A DNA stretch of 64,000 nucleotides. Origin: Reyranella sp. Its GTDB lineage: Bacteria; Pseudomonadota; Alphaproteobacteria; Reyranellales; Reyranellaceae. This document shows positions 17,565 to 25,470 of this stretch, piece after piece; the stretch's first letter is position 1, and every line of letters starts with the position of its first letter. Location of the stretch: the NCBI RefSeq assembly GCF_004296935.1, contig NZ_SCVH01000145.1, positions 1 through 64,000 of the forward strand, given 5' to 3'. The notes under the pieces are model-generated. The model had not been told where the DNA came from and did not search any database. It saw only the letters and a program-made list of their open reading frames with translations. The position numbers and the translations under genes were made by a program.

Positions 17565-19577
17565 CTACCGCGCCGCGCCGAGCAGGGTGACGGCATGGGA
17601 AGAGAGCTGGTCGACCGCGCGCTTGGCCGCCAGATGGGCCTCGGCGCGCGCCAGCCACGCCGACGTCGCCTTGGCGGTCTGCGGCGGCAGCGACTTCACG
17701 AGATCGACCGCCTTGGCGAGATCGCCGGCTTCCAGCGCCGCTTCGGCGCGCGCCAGCTTGGCCTCGACCGCATCGCCCGGGACGTCGGCGCCGACCCGGC
17801 GCAGCGACACCAGGCCCTTGATCTTGCCCAGCAGCCGCTCGCCGAAAGAATCGTCGGCGAGATCGTCGGCAAGGGCTGCCTTGGCGACGGCGGGGAAAGC
17901 GGCCATGAGCGCCACGCGCGAGGCGACGCCGGCCTGGGCGTAGGGCTGCAGGGCAGCGATGATCTCGCTCAGCCTGGAGTCACCTTGCGCCAGCGGCGCG
18001 AGCAGACCGAGTTCGGGGGCGAAGGGCAGGCCGGATTCCAGCGCCGAGCTGAGGCGGGCCGCGACGCCGATCACCGCCGAGGCGCGCGCGGCACCCAGTG
18101 CTTTTTTCTCGCCGGCGCCGACGGCGCTCGCCTCGGCGCGCGCCCTGTCGACGGTGTCAGCCAGGGCCTTGGCTTGCTCGCGCTGGCGGGCCGTCTCGTC
18201 CTTCTGACCGGCCATCGCCTGGTCGAGCGTCTGCAGGGCTGAGCGTAGGGTCGCGATCTCGAGGCGAAGCGCCGCGAGATCCTTGTCGGAGTCGGGCGAT
18301 GCCGGCGCCGGCGGCGTGGCGGCCTGGACCGCCTTTCTCGCTTCGGCAATGGCCTTCAATTCCTCCTCGGCGCGTCTGCGTGCAGCCTCGGCTTCGGCGA
18401 GCATGCGCGTTTGCTGTTCGATGCGGCCTTTTTCCGCGTCGGCCGTCGCACTCGGGCGTGGCGGCTCGGCGGCGGTAGCCGAGAGCGCGCGCACGCGCTT
18501 CTCGAGATCGTCGATGCGCGCGCCCAGGTCGCGCCGGGAAGCCTCGACCGCGGCATTGGCAATTGCGGTGGCATCGGCGCGCACGGCCTGCAGGTCGATT
18601 GCCGGTGTCGGGGCGGCTGCCTCCCCCTGTCCGCGCCACATCGCGCGGATCTCCTCGGGCCAGAACGGCAACGTGATCATCGCGCCCACCAGCACCAGGA
18701 CGGCGGCGATCAAGCCGGTGATGAAGGCGCCGAACACGCCGAGGCCGCGCCGGCCCGTGACGGATGTTGGCGTGACGGGGGGCGGCGCTGAGGGCGTCGA
18801 TGAATCGGGCGCAGGAGAAGGTGTGTCGCTCATGGTCCGCGCTCCTTGTACGCCGGCTTCGGCCAGCCGGTCGATCTCATCCAGCACCGCCTGGCGGGTG
18901 GGTCGCACCGCCGCGACGGTCGCCTTGAAGGGCAACGCCGCCAGGGGGTCGAGGGCGGCGGGGCTGATGGCAATGGCGGTGACGTCCCGCAGCGAGTCGG
19001 CCAGGCCCGCGTCGCCGACCAGCTTGGCAAAGGCCGAAGCCGCGCGCGACGAAAAGAACGTTGCGGCATCCAGCGCACGGGCGGCCAGCGCAGCGCGCGC
19101 CGATTCCGGCAGCACGCTTTCCTCGCGGGCGTCGTACAGCGCGAAGCGATGGACCTCGAAACCGTCGGGCGCCAGCGTTTCGGCGAGATCGAGTGCCACA
19201 TCGACGCCGGAGACGTGGACCAGCGATCCCTTTTTTGGATCGAGGCCGCGCCGGACCAACGCAGCCAGTGCCGTGCCGTCGCCCGCCGCCGAGACGACGG
19301 CGGCGAAGCCCAGGCCCTCGGCCGTCGAGGCCGTCGTGTCGCCGACCGCGAGGATCGGCTTGCCACGCTGCTCGCTCGCTTCGGCCAGCGCCCGCGCGCC
19401 GTTGGCGCTGGTCAGCAGCACGGTCTGGCAGGCCGCAAGGGCGTCGGCGAAGTCGGGTGGCGGCCGCAGGATTTCCAGCCTGAACAGCGGCGCGATGACC
19501 GGCACATGGCCGCGTTCGATCAACGCCGTCGCCAGCGCCGTCGCCTCGCGTTCGGGCCGGGTGATCAGGACGCGCAT
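17565..19577 (-). CDS. hemD: Uroporphyrinogen-III synthase fused to mitofilin-like HemX domain
   Basis: A 670-residue fusion. Residues 1 to about 240 are HemD, which closes and inverts hydroxymethylbilane to uroporphyrinogen III: it opens MRVLITRPEREA and has the family segments LLTSANGARAL and FFSSRAASAF. From about residue 247 (MSDTPSPAPDSS) the chain turns into a proline-rich linker, one membrane helix at about 275-300 and a long coiled coil with a helical C-terminal domain, as in COG4223 mitofilin-like proteins. In many alphaproteobacteria these are two genes. Here the frame runs through with no stop, although the internal ATG could also start a separate product. hemY follows with no gap. 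Confidence 0.85.
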   Translation of the reverse strand: MRVLITRPEREATALATALIERGHVPVIAPLFRLEILRPPPDFADALAACQTVLLTSANGARALAEASEQRGKPILAVGDTTASTAEGLGFAAVVSAAGDGTALAALVRRGLDPKKGSLVHVSGVDVALDLAETLAPDGFEVHRFALYDAREESVLPESARAALAARALDAATFFSSRAASAFAKLVGDAGLADSLRDVTAIAISPAALDPLAALPFKATVAAVRPTRQAVLDEIDRLAEAGVQGARTMSDTPSPAPDSSTPSAPPPVTPTSVTGRRGLGVFGAFITGLIAAVLVLVGAMITLPFWPEEIRAMWRGQGEAAAPTPAIDLQAVRADATAIANAAVEASRRDLGARIDDLEKRVRALSATAAEPPRPSATADAEKGRIEQQTRMLAEAEAARRRAEEELKAIAEARKAVQAATPPAPASPDSDKDLAALRLEIATLRSALQTLDQAMAGQKDETARQREQAKALADTVDRARAEASAVGAGEKKALGAARASAVIGVAARLSSALESGLPFAPELGLLAPLAQGDSRLSEIIAALQPYAQAGVASRVALMAAFPAVAKAALADDLADDSFGERLLGKIKGLVSLRRVGADVPGDAVEAKLARAEAALEAGDLAKAVDLVKSLPPQTAKATSAWLARAEAHLAAKRAVDQLSSHAVTLLGAAR

Positions 19578-19623
19578 GCGCTCTCCGTAGCCGGGGCTCC
19601 GTGCTGGCGCAACGGCAGACAGG

Positions 19624-20103
19624 CTAGAGGAGGATCACGCCCTCGATCGCCAGGAGCTGGCGCTTGGTCGGCAAGCCGCGCCCGCCGGAGAAGCCGCCTT
19701 CCTTGCCGCCCGCGCCCAGCACGCGGTGGCACGGCACGATGATCGGAATGGGATTGCGTCCGCACGCCATGCCAACGGCACGCGGCCCCGAGCCCAGCGC
19801 CATCGCCATGCCGCCATAGGTCGCGGTCTCGCCGAACGGGATCTCGCGCATCATCGCCCACACCCGCTTCTGATAATCAGTGCCGCGGGCGGCGAGCGGC
19901 AATTCGAAGCGGCGGAGTTTGCGGTTGAAGTAGCGGTCGAGCTGGCGGACCGCTTCCTTGAGCACCGGGCTGGGCTTGGCGGCCCCTGTCACCGAAGAGG
20001 CGGCCCGCTCGCCCGCACTCGCCCAGCGCACGCCGGTCACGCAATCGTCATCGGCTTCGAGCGCCAGACGGCCGACTGCACTGTCTATGTAACAAATCGA
20101 CAT
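19624..20103 (-). CDS. ogt: Methylated-DNA--protein-cysteine methyltransferase
   Basis: A 159-residue suicide alkyltransferase that moves a methyl group from O6-methylguanine to its own cysteine. The acceptor site PIIVPCHRVLG lies near residues 121-131, with the DNA-recognition segment GETATYGGMA upstream and GGFSGGRGLPTKR after it. The N-terminal half is short, as in Ogt rather than Ada. The start MSICYIDSAVG is chosen because the open frame upstream is only low-complexity sequence overlapping the divergent hydrolase. It stands alone, 37 bases from the divergent secreted hydrolase. Confidence 0.93.
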   Translation of the reverse strand: MSICYIDSAVGRLALEADDDCVTGVRWASAGERAASSVTGAAKPSPVLKEAVRQLDRYFNRKLRRFELPLAARGTDYQKRVWAMMREIPFGETATYGGMAMALGSGPRAVGMACGRNPIPIIVPCHRVLGAGGKEGGFSGGRGLPTKRQLLAIEGVILL

Positions 20104-20140
20104 GCGGGAAGCGTAGCGGCGCCGCCCGGCATTTGCCAAC

Positions 20141-21583
20141 ATGGCCCCGATGTCCGGGGGAGAGAAAATCAGGGGCTCCGGCCCCGGAAGACGCGCCTTG
20201 CTGGGCGGTGCCGCTGCATTGCTGCCGGCGCTGGCGCCCATGCTCGCCCACGCCCAGCAGCCGGCGCCGCGGCAGGCGCCGCCCGCACCGACCGGACCGC
20301 GGCGCCAGCCGCCGGCCGAGACGGGGCTGCCGCCGGTGGTGTTCGTGCACGGCAACGGCGATTCGAGCGCGCTCTGGATCAACAATATCTGGCGCTTCGA
20401 GGCCAATGGCTATCGCCGCAACCAGCTCTTCGCCATCGACTTCTCCTATCCCAATGCCCGCCGCAACGATGCCAAGCCCGAACCGTTCCGGTCCTCGACG
20501 GAGGACCAGATGAAGGAACTGGCGGTGTTCGTGACCCAGGTGCGCGCCGCCACGCGCCGCCGCCGGGTGGCACTGATCGCCTCGTCGCGCGGCGGCAACG
20601 CGGTGCGCAACTATCTCAGGAACGGCGGCGGTGCGGAGTTCGTGAGCCATGCCGTGCTGTGCGGCACGCCGAACAAGGGCATCGTGATCTCCGAGACGTT
20701 GCTGCCCGGCAGCGAGTTCAACGGCGCCTTTCCATTCCTGAAAGGTCTCAACGCCGGCGCCGACGACCTGATTGCCGGCGTCGATATGATGGCGATCCGC
20801 TCCGACAGGTTCGACAAGTACGCCCAGCCCGACGGCCGCTTCGTCGGCGCGCCGGGCAAACCGACCGGCGTCGGCTTCGATGCCACCGAGCTGCGCGGCG
20901 CCAGGAACGTCACCCTCGACGGGCTCGATCATCGCGAGGTGGCGTTCCACAAGCTCGCCTTCGCCGCCATGTACGAACACATCGCGGGCAAGCCGCCGGG
21001 CAGCATGTTCATTGCCCAGGAGCCGCTGCCGGTGCTGAACGGCAGGGTCACCGGCATCGCCGACGGCCTCTACACCAACATCGCCGTGGCCGGCGCCGAG
21101 GTCGAGATCTACGAAATCGACACAAAGACCGGCGAACGCAAGAGCGCCGTGGCGGTGCATCGCAAGACGACGGGCGAGGATGGCATCTGGGGCCCCTTCA
21201 TCGCGCGCTCAGACATGAACTACGAGTTCGTGTTGCGCATGTCGGCGCAGCCGGTGACCCACACCTACCGCTCGCCGTTCCTGCGCTCCAGCGACCTCAT
21301 CCACCTGCGCCCCGCCCAGTTCGCCAAGGGCGACGAAGGTGCGGGCGCGGTCGTGGGCATGAGCCGGCCGCGCGGCTATTTCGGCGTCGGCCGCGACAAG
21401 TTCTCGCTCGACGGCAAGGTGCCGCCCGGCATCAACGACGGCGTGCCCGGCGCCTCGACCGGCAAGCTCGCCTTCGACACCCAGCCGCGCACGGTGGTGG
21501 CGGTGCTGAACAACGAGACGATCCCGACCCGGACCTGGCCGGCCAAGGACAATCACCTGGTGATCGCGGAGTTCCTGAACTGA
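20141..21583 (+). CDS. Exported alpha/beta hydrolase, lipase or depolymerase-like
   Basis: A 480-residue secreted hydrolase. The N-terminus has a twin-arginine-like signal (GRRALLGGAAALLPAL, cleavage after AHAQ near residue 39), then a proline-rich stretch. The hydrolase core opens with VVFVHGNGDSSALW (oxyanion loop), and the nucleophile elbow is ALIASSRGGNAV, a Ser in an S-X-S-R-G-G context close to the GHSRGG of bacterial lipases. A histidine in LDGLDHREVAFHKLAF fits the catalytic base. The C-terminal 180 residues look like a beta-rich accessory domain. The substrate (lipid, polyester or other ester) is not known. The stop runs straight into a palindromic repeat. Confidence 0.72.
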   Translation: MAPMSGGEKIRGSGPGRRALLGGAAALLPALAPMLAHAQQPAPRQAPPAPTGPRRQPPAETGLPPVVFVHGNGDSSALWINNIWRFEANGYRRNQLFAIDFSYPNARRNDAKPEPFRSSTEDQMKELAVFVTQVRAATRRRRVALIASSRGGNAVRNYLRNGGGAEFVSHAVLCGTPNKGIVISETLLPGSEFNGAFPFLKGLNAGADDLIAGVDMMAIRSDRFDKYAQPDGRFVGAPGKPTGVGFDATELRGARNVTLDGLDHREVAFHKLAFAAMYEHIAGKPPGSMFIAQEPLPVLNGRVTGIADGLYTNIAVAGAEVEIYEIDTKTGERKSAVAVHRKTTGEDGIWGPFIARSDMNYEFVLRMSAQPVTHTYRSPFLRSSDLIHLRPAQFAKGDEGAGAVVGMSRPRGYFGVGRDKFSLDGKVPPGINDGVPGASTGKLAFDTQPRTVVAVLNNETIPTRTWPAKDNHLVIAEFLN

Positions 21584-21584
21584 G

Positions 21585-21690
21585 TCTGACCCCCTCCGCC
21601 CTTCGGGCACCTCCCCCGCTTCGCGAGGGAGGAGAAGGAGATCAGACTCCTCCCCCGTAATCGGGGGAGGTGGCGCGTAGCGCCGGAGGG
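21585..21690. repeat. GC-rich palindromic repeats between hydrolase and hydrolase-like genes
   Basis: Starts two bases after the hydrolase stop. GTCTGA (21585-21590) is mirrored by TCAGAC (21642-21647), enclosing CCCCTCC, GCCC-TTC-GGGC and CTCCC/GGGAG modules. CCTCCCCCG and CGGGGGAGG then form a hairpin at about 21649-21670, followed by GGCGC-GTA-GCGCC. The modules match those at 16075. Because the flanking genes converge here, the repeat could also serve as a two-way terminator. Confidence 0.75.
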
Positions 21691-21693
21691 GGC

Positions 21694-22191
21694 TTACTTC
21701 TCGTATCGGTACTTGAAATCGCAGTGGCTGGCGCCGCCCATGATGGTCTGGCTGCGCTCGAGCTTGAGCTTGGGGTCGTAGCCTTCGCAGAAGGCGCCAT
21801 CGCGGTTGCACGACAGCAGGGCGCCGATCTCGCCCAGGCCCATCGCCTTATAAGTCTCGGCGTAGCGGCAGCGGGTGACATTGAAGGTGAAGGTCGTGGC
21901 GGTCTGTTCCTTGACCTCGATCTCGAGCGCCCCGCCCTTGGTCCAGAGCGGCATCACGTCCTGGAAGGCCTTTAGTGATGTGCCGCCGGGCGCGGCGGCT
22001 GCGAACTGGCGGGCCTGCTCGATGGCCGAGCGCCGCACCGATTCGGAGATGGTCCGGCGGGCAACGGCCTCGCCGTGGCTCGCCTTCAGGGTCTCGTAGA
22101 CCTCCTTCAGGATCTCGGCCTCGATCTTGCGCTTGTCGAGCATCGACAGGCCGTCGGGATGGGGGGCCATCTTGACGGGAGATTGGCTCAT
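21694..22191 (-). CDS. L-2-amino-thiazoline-4-carboxylic acid hydrolase-family protein
   Basis: A 165-residue member of the ATC hydrolase family, named after the enzyme that opens L-2-amino-thiazoline-4-carboxylate during cysteine synthesis in Pseudomonas. Visible family traits are the helical N-terminus (IEAEILKEVYETLKASHGE), the paired segment FNVTRCRYAETYKAMG, and the cysteines of LLSCNRDGAFCEGYDP, followed by TIMGGASHCDFKYR. These late motifs are shared by many uncharacterised paralogues, so the exact substrate is open. The start MSQSPVKMAP is taken because the open frame before it is repeat-derived arginine-rich sequence. Confidence 0.7.
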   Translation of the reverse strand: MSQSPVKMAPHPDGLSMLDKRKIEAEILKEVYETLKASHGEAVARRTISESVRRSAIEQARQFAAAAPGGTSLKAFQDVMPLWTKGGALEIEVKEQTATTFTFNVTRCRYAETYKAMGLGEIGALLSCNRDGAFCEGYDPKLKLERSQTIMGGASHCDFKYRYEK

Positions 22192-22493
22192 GGGCTGCCT
22201 CCAGATTGGATTTTCGAACCTACTCTTTCTTCTCCTCCCCCGGAAACGGGGGAGGAGAAGAAAGGAGGAGCATCTTGACATCGGGGCCTCGCGATGAAAT
22301 ATCCGCCCCACCATGAAGCCGTTCGCCCTCCTCCGGTCGCGACGCCGCCGCTTTGAAAAGCGGTGCGAGATCGCGCGCGCGTAACAAACGCGCCGTATCG
22401 TGAAGCCGCTGGAGAGGATCAGGCGGCTTCCCACTTTCCTTCTTCTCCAGTCGGCCAACTCCCCAAGGCCCTGAATTTGCGAGAGAGAAGACC
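22192..22493. other. Intergenic region upstream of argC
   Basis: About 300 bases between divergent genes. It holds the long hairpin at 22227-22262. I see no convincing gene: short frames here are arginine- and serine-rich and lack a ribosome site. A purine-rich GAGAGAGAAG at about 22481-22490 is the likely ribosome binding site of argC. Confidence 0.5.
22227..22262. repeat. 16-bp perfect hairpin with GAAA tetraloop
   Basis: Arms TTCTTCTCCTCCCCCG (22227-22242) and its exact complement (22247-22262) enclose GAAA. It belongs to the same CCTCCCC/GGGGAGG palindrome family as 16075 and 21585. It lies 35 bases upstream of the minus-strand hydrolase-like gene, so it is in a 5' leader position there and is not a terminator for that gene. 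Confidence 0.85.
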
Positions 22494-23453
22494 ATGACCA
22501 CGAACAAGACCAAGGTATTCATCGACGGCCAGCACGGCACCACCGGGCTGCAGATCCACGACCGGCTGAAGAACCGGCCCGACATCGAGCTGCTCGAGCT
22601 GCCGATGGCCGACCGTAAGGATCTGGGCAAGCGCGCCGAGATCGCCAAGGCCGCCGACATCGCCGTGCTCTGCCTGCCCGACGCCGCGGCCAAGGAGCTG
22701 GTGGCGGCGCTGGGCAACGCCGACACGGTCGTCATCGACGCCTCGACGGCCCATCGCGTCGCCGACGGCTGGACCTACGGCTTCCCGGAGATGACCAAGC
22801 AGCACCGCCAGAAGCTCAAGGAGTCGAACCGCATCACCAACCCGGGCTGCTACCCGACCGGCGCCATCGCGCTGCTGCGGCCGCTGGTCGAGGCCGGCGT
22901 CGTGCGTGCCGATTCGACGCCCGCGGTGTTCGGCGTCTCGGGCTACACCGGCGGCGGCAAGGAGCTGATCGCCGTCCATGAGAAGGCGGGCGTCGAGCCG
23001 TTCGGGCTCTACGGGCTCGAGCTCACGCACAAGCACGTGCCGGAGATGAAGAAATATTCCGGCCTCACGCACTCCCCGCTGTTCGTGCCGTCGGTCGGTC
23101 ACTATGCCCAGGGCATGCTGATCACCGTGCCGATCACGCGCGACATCACCACCAGGCAGGTCACGGCCAAGGACGTGCACGGCATCCTGGCCGACTACTA
23201 TGCCGGCGAGCAGTTCGTGCCGGTGCGGCCGCTCGCCGACCGCGCGTGGCTGGAGCGCGACCGGTTCCTGCGCGCCGACCGGCTGATCGACACCAACACG
23301 ATGGAACTCGCGGTCTACGGCAACGATGCCGAAGGCAACGTGCTGGCCGTGGCCTCTCTCGACAATCTCGGCAAGGGCGCGTCGGGTGCCGCGGTGCAGT
23401 GCATCAACCTCAAGACCGGAGTCGACGAGGCGACGGGCCTCGCCGTCGCCTGA
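22494..23453 (+). CDS. argC: N-acetyl-gamma-glutamyl-phosphate reductase, type 2
   Basis: A 319-residue ArgC that reduces N-acetylglutamyl phosphate to the semialdehyde with NADPH in arginine synthesis. It is the short type-2 form: it starts KVFIDGQHGTTGLQIHDRL and has the nucleophile cysteine in RITNPGCYPTGAIAL near residues 113-127. The substrate-binding histidine of ELTHKHVPEM follows, and the chain ends LDNLGKGASGAAVQC. The type-2 form is common in alphaproteobacteria. It is followed by an acetyltransferase two bases downstream and then by a type-1 ArgC, an unusual arrangement. Confidence 0.95.
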   Translation: MTTNKTKVFIDGQHGTTGLQIHDRLKNRPDIELLELPMADRKDLGKRAEIAKAADIAVLCLPDAAAKELVAALGNADTVVIDASTAHRVADGWTYGFPEMTKQHRQKLKESNRITNPGCYPTGAIALLRPLVEAGVVRADSTPAVFGVSGYTGGGKELIAVHEKAGVEPFGLYGLELTHKHVPEMKKYSGLTHSPLFVPSVGHYAQGMLITVPITRDITTRQVTAKDVHGILADYYAGEQFVPVRPLADRAWLERDRFLRADRLIDTNTMELAVYGNDAEGNVLAVASLDNLGKGASGAAVQCINLKTGVDEATGLAVA

Positions 23454-23455
23454 TC

Positions 23456-23914
23456 GTGAACCCCGGGACGCCGACGCTGCGGCAGGCCGCGGCGTCGGAT
23501 GCCGCCGCCGTGCGGGCGCTCGTGCGCGCCGCCTATGCCAAGTGGGTGCCGGTGATCGGTCGCGAACCTAAGCCGATGGGCGCGGACTACGAGAAGGCGG
23601 TCGTGCGCCATCGGGTCGACCTCGCCTATCTCGGTGACGAGCTCGCGGCGCTGATCGAGACCATCGACGGCACCGATCATCTGCTGGTCGAGAACGTCGC
23701 CGTGGCGCCCGCCTTCCAGGGGCAGGGCCTCGGCCGGTTCCTGATGGCCCATGCCGAGCGTCTCGCGGTCGAGCAGGGCCATGCCGAGATGCGCCTCTAC
23801 ACCAACCAGCGCTTCGCCGAGAACATCCGGCTCTATCTCGCTCTCGGCTACCGCATCGACCGCGAGGAGGAGTCCGCGCTCGGCGTCACGGTCTATATGA
23901 GCAAGCCGCTATGA
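23456..23914 (+). CDS. GNAT-family N-acetyltransferase
   Basis: A 152-residue acetyltransferase starting with GTG two bases after the argC stop. The acetyl-CoA motif is VENVAVAPAFQGQGLGRFLM (residues about 79-98, Q/RXXGXG/A type), and the C-terminal segment LYTNQRFAENIRLYLALGYR matches the family's motif B. Its stop overlaps the next gene (ATGA), so it sits translationally coupled between two argC genes. The context suggests an amino-acid or N-acetylated intermediate as substrate, but GNAT substrates cannot be predicted from sequence. Its last 40 codons recur as a broken copy at 25009-25143. Confidence 0.85.
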   Translation: MNPGTPTLRQAAASDAAAVRALVRAAYAKWVPVIGREPKPMGADYEKAVVRHRVDLAYLGDELAALIETIDGTDHLLVENVAVAPAFQGQGLGRFLMAHAERLAVEQGHAEMRLYTNQRFAENIRLYLALGYRIDREEESALGVTVYMSKPL

Positions 23915-24900
23915 GCACCCCCATGAGCATTCGCGTCGGTATTGTCGGCATCAGCGGTTTTGGCGGCGGCGAGGCGATGCGCCTGGTCGCGAGCCACCCT
24001 TCCTTCGAGCTGGTCTACGCCGCGGGCGAGGGCAGCGCCGGCAGCCGGTTGGTGGACCGCTTCCCCGGTGTGCCGGCCAAGCTGGCCGAGCTGGTGATCG
24101 AGAAGTGGGATCCCGAGAGCTTGCCTAAGCTCGACGTGCTGTTCGCGTCGCTGCCCACGGGCGCCTCGGCCGAGGCGCTGGCGCACGTGCCTCCGGACGT
24201 GAAGATCGTCGACATCGGCGGCGACCACCGCTACGTCGAGGGTTGGGCGTATGGCCTGGCCGACGTCTGGCCAACCCGGATCGAGGGCCGGACCCGTGTT
24301 GCCAACCCCGGCTGTTATCCCGCAGCGACGCTGACCGCGCTGGCGCCGCTGCTGGCCGACAGGCTGATCGAGCCCGGCAACATCGTGATCGACGTCAAGA
24401 CCGGCATCTCCGGTGCCGGCCGGGGCGGTGCCGACAGCAGGTTCGGCTACGCCGAGAGCAACGAGAACCTGGTGCCCTACAGTCTGCTCAAGCACACCCA
24501 CATGCCCGAGATCGCCAGGACGATCGAGCGGCTGAGCGGCGGCAGCGCATCAGGGCTCGTGTTCACGCCGCACCTGGTGCCGATGACCCGCGGCGTGCTC
24601 GCCACCATCTACTGCCGCGGCAGCGCCACCACGGACCAGTGCCTCGACGCGGCCCGGCGCTTCTATGCCGGGCGGGCGTTCGTCCGCGTGACTGACAAGC
24701 CGCCGCAGACCAAATGGGCTACCGGCTCGAACCTCGCGTTCGTCGGCTACGCGGCCGATCCGGAGCGCAACCTGGTGATCGCGATGGGCGTGGTCGATAA
24801 TCTCGGCAAGGGAGCCGCGGGCCAAGCGGTGCAGAATGCGAACCTGATCTGCGGCCTGCCGGAAACCGCGGGGCTCGAGGGCGTGCCTGTTTGGCCATGA
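23911..24900 (+). CDS. N-acetyl-gamma-glutamyl-phosphate reductase-like protein, type 1
   Basis: A 329-residue protein of the longer type-1 ArgC family (NAGSA dehydrogenase). It begins with the Rossmann motif VGIVGISGFGGGEAMRLV and has the active cysteine in VANPGCYPAATLTAL, plus the type-1 segments DVKTGISGAGRG and FTPHLVPMTRGVL. Both the cysteine and the histidine of LLKHTHMPEI are kept, so it looks active. The cell thus encodes two ArgC types side by side. This one may serve arginine synthesis redundantly or a related pathway using acylated amino acid phosphates. It starts inside the acetyltransferase stop (ATGA). Confidence 0.88.
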   Translation: MSTPMSIRVGIVGISGFGGGEAMRLVASHPSFELVYAAGEGSAGSRLVDRFPGVPAKLAELVIEKWDPESLPKLDVLFASLPTGASAEALAHVPPDVKIVDIGGDHRYVEGWAYGLADVWPTRIEGRTRVANPGCYPAATLTALAPLLADRLIEPGNIVIDVKTGISGAGRGGADSRFGYAESNENLVPYSLLKHTHMPEIARTIERLSGGSASGLVFTPHLVPMTRGVLATIYCRGSATTDQCLDAARRFYAGRAFVRVTDKPPQTKWATGSNLAFVGYAADPERNLVIAMGVVDNLGKGAAGQAVQNANLICGLPETAGLEGVPVWP

Positions 24901-25008
24901 TGAAGGCGGGGCCTCCGGGCAGCCATTCAATCCGCTTCGCAGGTCCTCTAGAAGCCGGGAGCCGACACGCGGCTTTCTGAATGCGTCATGATCTGATTCA
25001 ACATCAGC

Positions 25009-25143
25009 ATGATCCGCCTCCACACCAACCAGCGCTTCGCCGGGAACATTCGGCTCTATCTCGCGCTCGGCTATCGCATCGACCGCGAGGAAGAGTCCGC
25101 GCTCGGCGTCACGATCTACATGAGCAAAGCCACGCCGCCCTAG
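25009..25143 (+). pseudogene. Truncated duplicate of the acetyltransferase C-terminus
   Basis: A 44-codon reading frame that repeats the end of the acetyltransferase at 23456. It reads MIRLHTNQRFAGNIRLYL and continues through GYRIDREEESALGVTIYMSK, against MRLYTNQRFAENIRLYL and GVTVYMSKPL in the full gene. It differs at about six positions and has a changed tail (ATPP). The acetyl-CoA-binding part is absent, so it cannot be a working acetyltransferase. It most likely arose by a segmental duplication downstream of the second argC gene. Most changes are conservative, which could mean recent copying or a retained small product. Confidence 0.75.
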
Positions 25144-25470
25144 GCGAGGAAAGAGTTGCAAGTTCAGCAGGTTTATGCTAACAATTTCGACAGGCTGGCG
25201 CGTGGATTGCGCCGGCCATTTTCGTGTCCGGCCCGTCCTGCCGCAGGGCGTTTGCGTCTGCGACGGGCACCGATCGTCAGGAGCAGGCCACGGCAACGCC
25301 TCCGCCAGCGGCACAGCACCGCGATTCGGACCTGTCGGCGAGAGCCGTCGGCGTTGTCCCGGAGGGTCGGCGCAACCCCTTGAGACATCGCCGGAATCCC
25401 GGCGCCGCGGTACAGGCTCCGGCACGGCTGGGGTTGTTTTACGGCACGTTTCGTGTGCCCCGGACCGGTC
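25144..25470. other. Intergenic region without a clear gene
   Basis: About 330 bases downstream of the acetyltransferase fragment and ahead of the convergent CoA-transferase end. Frames here are arginine-rich with no family signal. An AT-richer patch at about 25160-25190 (AGGTTTATGCTAACAATT) stands out from the GC-rich surroundings, but I cannot assign it. Confidence 0.4.

Noticed and set aside
18837..18842. Frameshift or missed stop between hemD and the mitofilin-like part
   Set aside because: The frame is open through the linker, and both flanking domains are intact in the same frame, so a true fusion is the simpler reading.
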